DNA from: an uncultured Actinomycetes bacterium
GTDB lineage: Bacteria > Actinomycetota > Actinomycetes > Nanopelagicales > Nanopelagicaceae
Direction: 5' to 3'
DNA: 22,065 nucleotides
Assembly: GCA_903901905.1 (NCBI GenBank)
Contig: CAIUSQ010000185.1
Span: 1-22,065, forward strand
Below the pieces are notes generated by a model, which was not told the DNA's origin, did not search any database, and saw only the letters and a program-made list of their open reading frames with translations. A program made the position numbers and the translations under genes. Shown in pieces: positions 1-5,796 of the stretch (position 1 is the stretch's first letter; every line of letters starts with the position of its first letter).

Positions 1-729
1 GAAACCGCTGAAAAAGGTATCCATTGGATGCGTTTAACTGCGCAGGGTCGAGCCGGTCATGGGTCCGTGATGAATCTAGAGAATTCAATTACTCGAATAT
101 CAGAAGCTGTTACAAAAATTGGCAACTATCAATGGCCCCAGCGTTATAGCAACACCGTGAAAGTTTTTTTCCAAAAAATCGCACAAGTTACCGATCGCGA
201 CTACAACGACACGAATTTGCAGCCCCTACTTTCCGAGCTCGGATTTGCATCACGTATGATCGGTGCAACCCTGCAAAACACAGCAAATCCAACAATGTTG
301 GAGGCGGGTTATAAGGCAAATGTAATTCCCGGTTCGGCCTCGGCTGTCATAGATGGTCGATTCATTCCAGGGTATGAGGATGAATTAAACGAAACGATAA
401 GAAATATTGTTGGTCCAGATATTGCAATCCAAACTATTACAAGGGATAAAGCTCTAGAAGTACCTTTTGAAGGTGATCTAGTTGATCAAATGTGTCTCTC
501 TTTATTGAAGCATGATCCTGAGGCAATCCCTGTTCCATACGTTATGAGCGGTGGTACGGACAATAAAGCATTAGCTGAACTTGGGATTATTGGATATGGA
601 TTTTCTCCTCTGCGATTGGCGGCTGATTTTGATTTCATGGCAATGTTTCATGGAGTAGACGAACGAGTACCGATAGATGGATTAAGTTTCGGGGTACTTG
701 TTTTGAAAGATTTTATGGAGAACGCTTAG
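1..729 (+). CDS. M20 family zinc metallopeptidase, C-terminal part (5' end outside window)
   Basis: This is the C-terminal part of an M20-type amidohydrolase (dipeptidase / acyl-amino-acid hydrolase class), a probably cytosolic enzyme using two metal ions. The reading frame is open from base 1, with ETAEKGIHWMRLTAQGRAGH in frame, so the true start lies upstream; the ATG at 28 is internal. The GRAGHGS stretch at the start is typical of the entry into the M20 dimerisation domain. Near the end, MSGGTDNKAL and the MFHGVDERVP stretch match the catalytic-domain return, with the late histidine usually a metal ligand. Homologues in actinobacteria (Rv2141c/DapE2-like) sit near the mshC locus. The N-terminal metal ligands are outside the window, so exact substrate class cannot be judged. 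The stop overlaps the stop of the convergent aldo/keto reductase by 4 bases. Confidence 0.9.
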   Translation, partial: ETAEKGIHWMRLTAQGRAGHGSVMNLENSITRISEAVTKIGNYQWPQRYSNTVKVFFQKIAQVTDRDYNDTNLQPLLSELGFASRMIGATLQNTANPTMLEAGYKANVIPGSASAVIDGRFIPGYEDELNETIRNIVGPDIAIQTITRDKALEVPFEGDLVDQMCLSLLKHDPEAIPVPYVMSGGTDNKALAELGIIGYGFSPLRLAADFDFMAMFHGVDERVPIDGLSFGVLVLKDFMENA

Positions 730-1670
730 AAACTCACATCATCAAGTGCAGTGCGAACTATTGATGGAAGCTCGATCTCTTCGCTTTTCAAAATCCCGCG
801 TAGTTGTGCGCCTGTACGTGCTCCAACTAAAGCAGTTGTAATCCCTGGAGCATCTCGGACCCAAGCTAAAGCGATTTCAAGGGGGGAGTAACCCAATCCC
901 TGTGCAGCAACGACCACCGCTTCAACAATACGAGCAGAGTGCTCGTCAAGGTATGGCTCTACTTGTTTGGCAAAATGCGGAGCTGCAGCACGTGAGTCAC
1001 TTGGAACTCCATTGCGATATTTACCCGTCAACACTCCTCTTCCAAGTGGAGCCCAAGCGATAAAACCTAAACCGCAATTTTCCGCCGCGTCTAGAATTTC
1101 ATTCTCTGCGTTTCTATTCAAAAGTGAATACTCATTCTGAGCACAAGAAAGAGGGGCTTTCATACTATTGCTTTGCTGCTTTGTTGCTGCTCTTGCCAGT
1201 TGCCAACCGGAGTAGTTACTCACTCCAACATATCTTGCCCGACCACTTGTGTATGCATAATCCAGCGCAGACAATGTTTCATCTATGGGAGTCAGCTCAT
1301 CCCAACTGTGTATTTGCCAGAGATCAACAAAATCTGTTCCCAACCGTTCTAACGTTCGATCCAAATCCGCTATCAAAAACTGTCGTGTTGCATTTATTCT
1401 GCGCGCATTCTCATTGAGATTTATCCCAGCCTTACTTGCTATTACGACTTCTTCACGTTTGAACAAGGTAGAAATAAGACCACCAATCAAACGCTCGCTA
1501 TCACCGTCTCCATAGGTTGGTGATGTATCTAGGAAATTACCTCCGGCATCAAGGTATGCCCGGCATTGGTCAGCAGCTTCAATCTCATCAGTGTCGCGCC
1601 CCCATGTCATTGTTCCCAAGCCCAAGCGCGACAATTCCAATCCACTACTGCCTGCGCGACGTTTTTCCAT
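726..1670 (-). CDS. Aldo/keto reductase, NADPH-dependent
   Basis: A 314-residue aldo/keto reductase, a single-domain TIM barrel that reduces carbonyls with NADPH; the substrate is not predictable. The catalytic tetrad is visible: Asp48 and Tyr53 (LDTSPTYGDG), Lys80 (VIASKAG) and His121 (LWQIHSW). SNYSGWQL and the C-terminal LVGARTGAQL stretch fit cofactor binding. I chose the ATG at 1670 because MEKRRAGSSGLELSRLG is the normal N-terminus of the family. A longer frame starts at 1751, but it adds 27 non-homologous residues and would overlap the divergent phosphatase gene. A -10-like TATCGT lies 6 bases upstream of the chosen ATG, and there is no Shine-Dalgarno, so leaderless expression is likely. 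The gene is divergent from the phosphatase, with 51 bp between starts. Confidence 0.9.
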   Translation of the reverse strand: MEKRRAGSSGLELSRLGLGTMTWGRDTDEIEAADQCRAYLDAGGNFLDTSPTYGDGDSERLIGGLISTLFKREEVVIASKAGINLNENARRINATRQFLIADLDRTLERLGTDFVDLWQIHSWDELTPIDETLSALDYAYTSGRARYVGVSNYSGWQLARAATKQQSNSMKAPLSCAQNEYSLLNRNAENEILDAAENCGLGFIAWAPLGRGVLTGKYRNGVPSDSRAAAPHFAKQVEPYLDEHSARIVEAVVVAAQGLGYSPLEIALAWVRDAPGITTALVGARTGAQLRGILKSEEIELPSIVRTALDDVSF

Positions 1671-1676
1671 GGGGCG

Positions 1677-1682
1677 ACGATA
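1677..1682 (-). promoter_or_regulatory. Predicted -10 box of leaderless promoter, aldo/keto reductase
   Basis: On the minus strand TATCGT is followed by 6 bases and then the ATG at 1670, which places the expected transcription start at the A of the start codon. There is no clear -35 and no ribosome binding site. Confidence 0.55.
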
Positions 1683-1708
1683 GCAAGGCAGGGTGAGCAA
1701 AGCTGCGA

Positions 1709-1714
1709 TAACCT
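1709..1714 (+). promoter_or_regulatory. Predicted -10 box of leaderless promoter, phosphatase operon
   Basis: TAACCT is followed by 7 bases and then the ATG at 1722. There is no Shine-Dalgarno before the start. It is back to back with the aldo/keto reductase -10, with 26 bp between the two hexamers. Confidence 0.55.
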
Positions 1715-1721
1715 TTGATTT

Positions 1722-2399
1722 ATGCGAGTGGTTTTGATCAGACATGCACATTCACAAGCCAACTTGGCAGGTGTGTTATCCGGTAGGCGCCCAAACGTTC
1801 ATCTCTCAAAAGAAGGAATTGAGCAGTCAAAAGATCTTGCGCGAAGACTGGGAGATTTTGTCCCACATGAAATTCGAATATCTCCCATGGAGCGGTGTTT
1901 AGAAACCATTTCTCCGTGGTTAAACAGAAACACGAGTTCAAAATCTATTGATCAGAAACCAACAATAGATCACGGTTTGACTGAAGTTGATTATGGCGAT
2001 TGGTCAGGCAAAAAACTCTCAGTTCTTTGCAAAAATAAGCTTTGGTCAGTAGTTCAAAATACGCCTAGTCAAATGTACTTCCCGAAAGGCGAAGGCATCT
2101 TGGAGATGCAAACTAGGGCATTGCTATCTATTCATAAAAGCATAAATAGGAAAGTTAAAGCCCCATTAGTAATCGTTAGCCATGGCGATGTCATAAAGTC
2201 AATTGTTGCAGACTCTCTTGGAATGCACATCGATGAGTTCCAACGAATCATTATTGATCCAGCCTCCATTAGCATTGTTGATTTTTCACTGGCAAAACCT
2301 CGCATTCTGCTCCTAAATGATAATCGAGCAGTTGTGACTGATCTTTTGACTGCGAAAAAAAGATCTGCAAATTTGCTCGGTGGCGGAGGCGGTAAGTGA
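1722..2399 (+). CDS. Histidine phosphatase superfamily protein, MSMEG_4193 family
   Basis: A 225-residue cytosolic protein of the histidine phosphatase (phosphoglycerate mutase-like) superfamily. The phospho-accepting motif LIRHAHS gives Arg7 and His8. Arg58 (SPMERCLET), Glu88 (TEVDYGDWSG) and His154 (IVSHGD) complete the usual pocket. The glycine-rich tail LLGGGGGK is characteristic of the actinobacterial MSMEG_4193 group, whose substrate is not established. It is the first gene of a trio with DUF3090 and SCO1664-family genes, an arrangement conserved next to mshC in actinobacteria (known context). Its stop overlaps the GTG start of the DUF3090 gene (GTGA), so translation is probably coupled. 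A role linked to mycothiol or to the SCO1664 protein is only an inference from neighbourhood. Confidence 0.88.
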   Translation: MRVVLIRHAHSQANLAGVLSGRRPNVHLSKEGIEQSKDLARRLGDFVPHEIRISPMERCLETISPWLNRNTSSKSIDQKPTIDHGLTEVDYGDWSGKKLSVLCKNKLWSVVQNTPSQMYFPKGEGILEMQTRALLSIHKSINRKVKAPLVIVSHGDVIKSIVADSLGMHIDEFQRIIIDPASISIVDFSLAKPRILLLNDNRAVVTDLLTAKKRSANLLGGGGGK

Positions 2400-2905
2400 G
2401 GTATGAAATTTCTGGTCCAGATCGTTTTGTTGTTGGAACGGTAGGGGCACCAGGGGAGAGGGAATTTTTTGTTCAAGTAAGAAAAGATCGAAATGTCTAT
2501 TCAGTAGCAATTGAGAAGGACCAGGTTCGGGCAATAGTTGCCCGACTTGAAGTTATAATCGCAGAGATAAAACGATCTAATCCATTTGAAACAATCGAAG
2601 TGGCCTCAGTTGACGATGCACCACTTGATTCTCCAGTTGACGCACTATTCATCACGAACGCCATATCCATTGCATGGGACAACGAAGTTAAATCGATTAA
2701 GTTTGAATTCTTTGAAGCAGCTACCGAAGCCGATGAAACGGATGATCAAGTTCTGTCATTGTCTGTAAATCTGGGAACTGCCCAATCATTTGCGCTACGC
2801 TCCAAATCAGTTGTAAATGCTGGACGTCTGCCGTGTCCGTTTTGTTCGATACCGATTGACCCACGAGGACACTTATGCCCTCGTGCAAATGGATACAAAA
2901 GGTAA
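2396..2905 (+). CDS. DUF3090 family protein with C-terminal Cys/His cluster
   Basis: A 169-residue protein of the actinobacterial DUF3090 family, function unknown. It starts at a GTG overlapping the upstream TGA (GTGA), preceded by a purine-rich GGCGGAGGCGG stretch that can act as a ribosome binding site inside the phosphatase tail. The N-terminal half is a predicted alpha/beta domain. The last 25 residues carry a conserved cluster with Cys147, Cys150, His159 and Cys161 (CPFC then HLCPRANGYKR), which looks like a zinc-binding knuckle. The tail is the best conserved part of the family. It overlaps no known enzyme motif. The next gene begins 8 bases after its stop. Confidence 0.88.
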   Translation: MRYEISGPDRFVVGTVGAPGEREFFVQVRKDRNVYSVAIEKDQVRAIVARLEVIIAEIKRSNPFETIEVASVDDAPLDSPVDALFITNAISIAWDNEVKSIKFEFFEAATEADETDDQVLSLSVNLGTAQSFALRSKSVVNAGRLPCPFCSIPIDPRGHLCPRANGYKR

Positions 2906-2912
2906 TGAGAAC

Positions 2913-3626
2913 GTGAATAGCAGTCAGAGCAGGCAATCTGCCATTTCAAAAGGTGAACTAACGGTCACTGGACGCTTGGTGGATGCATCAAATGCTACTC
3001 TCTATGCACATGTAATTCATGAGGACCAAGAGATTATCTGCATTTACAAACCGGTTGCTGGAGAGCGCCCGCTTTGGGATTTTGACCAAGGATGTCTTGC
3101 TCACCGAGAATTCGCCGCATACTGTTTAAGCAAATACCTATCACTAGATTTAGTCCCTTTTACGGTTCTAAGGGACGGTCCATACGGTCAAGGAATGGTT
3201 CAGGAGTGGATAGTTATCGATGAGTCGATTGACTTGTCCGAATACTTCTCTCAAGACCGCGAAGAGCTTAGAAAAATGGCTCTATTTGATGCAATCATCA
3301 ATAATACTGATCGCAAAATTGGCCACCTTCTTCCGACGGTAGGAGACGGTTTATTTGGTTGTGATCATGGAGTGACTTTTCATAAGGACGACAAATTAAG
3401 AACAGTTCTTTGGCAGTGGTCAGGAGAAAACCTTACCGATGATGAGATTTCCCTATTGAGAAAATGCAAACAGGGTCTTATTGGTGAACTGGGTGAAGTT
3501 CTTTCTCCGTTGTTAACGGGCGAGGAGATTCAAGCCCTTGGTAATCGAGTGGATCGCCTTCTACAGAGCCAGATTTTTCCGGAACCATCCCCACATTGGC
3601 CACCAGTTCCTTGGCCCGCTTTTTAA
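2913..3626 (+). CDS. SCO1664 family protein, putative kinase-like fold
   Basis: A 237-residue member of the actinobacterial SCO1664 family, sometimes annotated as phosphatidylinositol 3/4-kinase-like. Visible kinase-like elements in order: Lys46 in CIYKPVAGERPLWDF, a catalytic-loop-like stretch FDAIINNTDRKIGHLL (Asp126, Asn131, Asp133), and GCDHGVTF (Asp151), which resembles a metal-binding DFG-type motif. No substrate is known, and activity is an inference. I chose the GTG at 2913 because AAAAGG lies about 10 bases upstream and homologues have a short N-terminus before GELTVTGR. ATG 2889 or an earlier in-frame start at 2817 would extend it inside the DUF3090 gene without a good ribosome site. 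It is the third gene of the conserved trio upstream of mshC. Confidence 0.85.
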   Translation: MNSSQSRQSAISKGELTVTGRLVDASNATLYAHVIHEDQEIICIYKPVAGERPLWDFDQGCLAHREFAAYCLSKYLSLDLVPFTVLRDGPYGQGMVQEWIVIDESIDLSEYFSQDREELRKMALFDAIINNTDRKIGHLLPTVGDGLFGCDHGVTFHKDDKLRTVLWQWSGENLTDDEISLLRKCKQGLIGELGEVLSPLLTGEEIQALGNRVDRLLQSQIFPEPSPHWPPVPWPAF

Positions 3627-3646
3627 TCTTTATTTGCTATCTGACA

Positions 3647-3652
3647 TAGAAT
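3647..3652 (+). promoter_or_regulatory. Predicted -10 box of leaderless promoter, mshC
   Basis: TAGAAT is followed by 6 bases and then the ATG at 3659. It lies in a 32-bp gap after the SCO1664-family gene. It suggests mshC has its own promoter in addition to any read-through. No -35 consensus is evident. Confidence 0.6.
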
Positions 3653-3658
3653 TCGAAT

Positions 3659-4903
3659 ATGAAAGCCTGGAGCCCGGTATTAGTAAATGATCTTTCGGCA
3701 TCTTTCGTTTTTCCGCAATTTCGACTAACCGATACAGCCTCTTCAACTAAGAAGGTTCTCTCCAAGAAGCAAATCTATCGCATGTATGTTTGTGGGATCA
3801 CTCCATATGACGCGACCCATTTGGGGCATGCTGCAACGTATCTTTCTTTTGACCTTATTCACCGTCTCTTGCTCGCAAGTGGTGCTGCGGTTAACTATGT
3901 ACAAAATATTACCGACATCGACGAGCCACTATTAGAGAGAGCTGTTCGAGATGGCGTTAAGTGGGATGAACTTGCAGCAGATCAAATTGAACTCTTTAGA
4001 CAAGATATGGAAGCTCTCAACGTGATTCCACCAACAAGTTATATGGGTGCGATTGAATCAATACCACTTGTTACTCAAGCAATAGATGACATGACCAGAA
4101 GTAAAAGCACGTATCAAATTAAAGAAGATTGGTATTTTTCCGTTAATCATGATGGAAAGTTCGGAAGTATTTCCCACCTGAGTAAATCAGAGATGGCCGA
4201 ACTGTTTTCACAACGAGGTGGAGATCCAACCTTGTCAGGCAAAAAAGATGCACTGGACTGTCTTATCTGGATGCAGCAACGCCCGAATGAACCGGGTTGG
4301 CCGTCGACACATGGTTTCGGTCGTCCCGGCTGGCACATCGAGTGCACCGCCATCGCAATGAAATACTTGCAACCTGATTCCACCGAGGAGACATTAATTG
4401 ATATACAAGGTGGGGGCAGTGACTTAATTTTTCCTCACCATGAGATGTGTGCCTCACAGGCTCGTGCAATGTCAGGCAAAGAACTCGCATCACATTACGT
4501 TCATGCCGGAATGATCGGTCTGGATGGAGAAAAAATGAGCAAGAGCAAAGGAAATCTAGTTTTTGTATCAACCCTGTTGGCAAGTGGCGTCGATCCTTTT
4601 GCAATTCGGTGGGCGTTAATGCGTGAGCACTACCGAACCGAACGAATGTGGACTAATGAAAGATTGGTACAGGCAACAGAGGAAGTGGCAAGATTAAGAC
4701 AGGTTATGAGTTTGAAAGCTGTTGCTCCAACAGATGCACTTGCAGTGAGTATCGTCGAGTTTCTTTCTAACGACTTGGACACATCCTCAGTCGTAATAGC
4801 AGTCAATAATTGGGTTGATGCAACTCTAAATGGTGAGACTGGCGGGAATATTGAGCAGATCTCTTTCGTAATGAAAAATCTACTTGGTTTTGCAATTAAA
4901 TAG
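3659..4903 (+). CDS. mshC: L-cysteine:1D-myo-inosityl 2-amino-2-deoxy-alpha-D-glucopyranoside ligase
   Basis: MshC joins cysteine to GlcN-Ins with ATP, the penultimate step of mycothiol synthesis in the cytosol. The 414-residue length is normal for the family. It is a class I cysteinyl-tRNA synthetase paralogue: YVCGITPYDATHLGHA carries Cys45 (zinc ligand) and the HIGH-like HLGH at 54-57; Cys229 (GWHIECTA) and His260 (IFPHHEM) are the other expected zinc ligands; KMSKS is at 292-296. The N-terminus beginning MKAWSP and the lack of the C-terminal anticodon-binding extension separate it from CysS. It has its own likely leaderless promoter. Its TAG stop directly abuts the stop of the convergent PAC2 gene, leaving no room for a terminator between them. 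Its presence implies that the organism makes mycothiol. Confidence 0.95.
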   Translation: MKAWSPVLVNDLSASFVFPQFRLTDTASSTKKVLSKKQIYRMYVCGITPYDATHLGHAATYLSFDLIHRLLLASGAAVNYVQNITDIDEPLLERAVRDGVKWDELAADQIELFRQDMEALNVIPPTSYMGAIESIPLVTQAIDDMTRSKSTYQIKEDWYFSVNHDGKFGSISHLSKSEMAELFSQRGGDPTLSGKKDALDCLIWMQQRPNEPGWPSTHGFGRPGWHIECTAIAMKYLQPDSTEETLIDIQGGGSDLIFPHHEMCASQARAMSGKELASHYVHAGMIGLDGEKMSKSKGNLVFVSTLLASGVDPFAIRWALMREHYRTERMWTNERLVQATEEVARLRQVMSLKAVAPTDALAVSIVEFLSNDLDTSSVVIAVNNWVDATLNGETGGNIEQISFVMKNLLGFAIK

Positions 4904-5767
4904 TTATTCTTCTTGGTGGCGACGTAAATATCTTTCAAATTCTTTTGCAATGGTCTCTCCGGATGCTTCGGGTAGTTCGACCGCATCCTTGCTAACCTCT
5001 AGTGATTTCACATACTCAGCAACATCGGCATCTTCTGACGCAAGTTGATTTACAGAAAGCTCCCATTCTTCGGCCTGTTCCGGCAGTGCCCCGAGCGGAA
5101 TAGTTATCTCAAGGTATTCCTCTATTGCTTGGATCAAAGCCAAAGAAGCTTTCGGTGAAGGGGCGTTCGGGGCGTAATGAGGAACAGATGCCCAGAGTGA
5201 GAGAGAATCGATGCCACGCTTTGCACAACCATCTTGCAGGACACCGATAATTCCCGTTGAACCTTGGTAAGTAGAAGGTTGCAGATCAAACTTTATAGCT
5301 AAGTTGGAACTGGCAGATGTTGCGATAATTTTTATCGGACGAGTATGAGGTGAATCTGAAAGCATTGCACCGACAGTGACAATCAAAGACACCTCTAAAT
5401 CATCTGCGATATCTAAAACTTCACGAGAAAAAGACTTCCAACGCATAGACGGTTCAACACCGGTGACGATAACCAGGTCCCTCTGCATTGAAGGCATTGA
5501 TAGACCGAATATCTGAGTACCTGGCCATGTAATTTCCCGTTGTGAAGACTCGTTTATACGAACTTGTGGACGTGATACTTGGTAATCATAAAACTCTTCT
5601 GAATCCACCTGTGCAATCAAAACAGGTACAACATCATCGTTGGATTCTTGCCATGCTGATAGGAGGTGATCTATCGCACCAGATGCTGCTTCGGCGCCAT
5701 CGTTCCAACCGGAAAACGCAATTAGCATGACTGGGTTGCGCAGCATTGGTATCTGAAGAATCTCCAC
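4904..5767 (-). CDS. PAC2 family protein (proteasome assembly chaperone 2-like)
   Basis: A 287-residue PAC2-superfamily protein, the actinobacterial type found next to metH (Rv2125-like). The N-terminus EILQIPMLRNPVMLIAFSGW followed by NDGAEAASGAIDHLL is the family signature. Central segments such as DLVIVTGVEPSMRW and GAMLSDSPHTRP fit the alpha/beta core. The C-terminal region is acidic and probably helical. Despite the name, a link to proteasome assembly in bacteria is unproven, and the Pup-proteasome block is missing from this locus. I chose the GTG at 5767 because family members start with a short segment before the conserved PVM motif, and a TAAGGT -10 sits 7 bases upstream; the frame stays open to 5824 without homology. 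Divergent from metH; convergent and abutting with mshC. Confidence 0.85.
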   Translation of the reverse strand: MEILQIPMLRNPVMLIAFSGWNDGAEAASGAIDHLLSAWQESNDDVVPVLIAQVDSEEFYDYQVSRPQVRINESSQREITWPGTQIFGLSMPSMQRDLVIVTGVEPSMRWKSFSREVLDIADDLEVSLIVTVGAMLSDSPHTRPIKIIATSASSNLAIKFDLQPSTYQGSTGIIGVLQDGCAKRGIDSLSLWASVPHYAPNAPSPKASLALIQAIEEYLEITIPLGALPEQAEEWELSVNQLASEDADVAEYVKSLEVSKDAVELPEASGETIAKEFERYLRRHQEE

Positions 5768-5774
5768 GAAAGCA

Positions 5775-5780
5775 ACCTTA
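5775..5780 (-). promoter_or_regulatory. Predicted -10 box of leaderless promoter, PAC2 gene
   Basis: On the minus strand TAAGGT is followed by 7 bases and then the GTG at 5767. The AAGG inside it could also be read as a Shine-Dalgarno (8-base spacing), so this call is less certain than the others. Only 3 bp separate it from the metH -10. Confidence 0.45.
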
Positions 5781-5783
5781 CGG

Positions 5784-5789
5784 TAACCT
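5784..5789 (+). promoter_or_regulatory. Predicted -10 box of leaderless promoter, metH
   Basis: TAACCT is followed by 7 bases and then a GTG at 5797, which decides the metH start. It is the same hexamer and spacing as at 1709-1714. There is no Shine-Dalgarno and no room for a cobalamin riboswitch. Confidence 0.5.
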
Positions 5790-5796
5790 TGTCCAA

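Noticed and set aside
1124..1417. Open frame on the plus strand opposite the aldo/keto reductase
   Set aside because: Antisense to a clearly conserved enzyme, with no homology and no ribosome site; a shadow frame.
2132..2476. Minus-strand open frame with a proline-rich stretch over the phosphatase/DUF3090 junction
   Set aside because: The proline run is the antisense of the glycine-rich phosphatase tail; both sense genes are well supported.
2817..2912. N-terminal extension of the SCO1664-family protein
   Set aside because: Lies inside the conserved DUF3090 C-terminus in another frame, lacks homology, and a better GTG with a ribosome site exists at 2913.
4904..5767. PAC2 protein as evidence of an active bacterial proteasome
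   Set aside because: The family name comes from eukaryotic assembly chaperones; no functional link is established and proteasome genes are absent from this locus.
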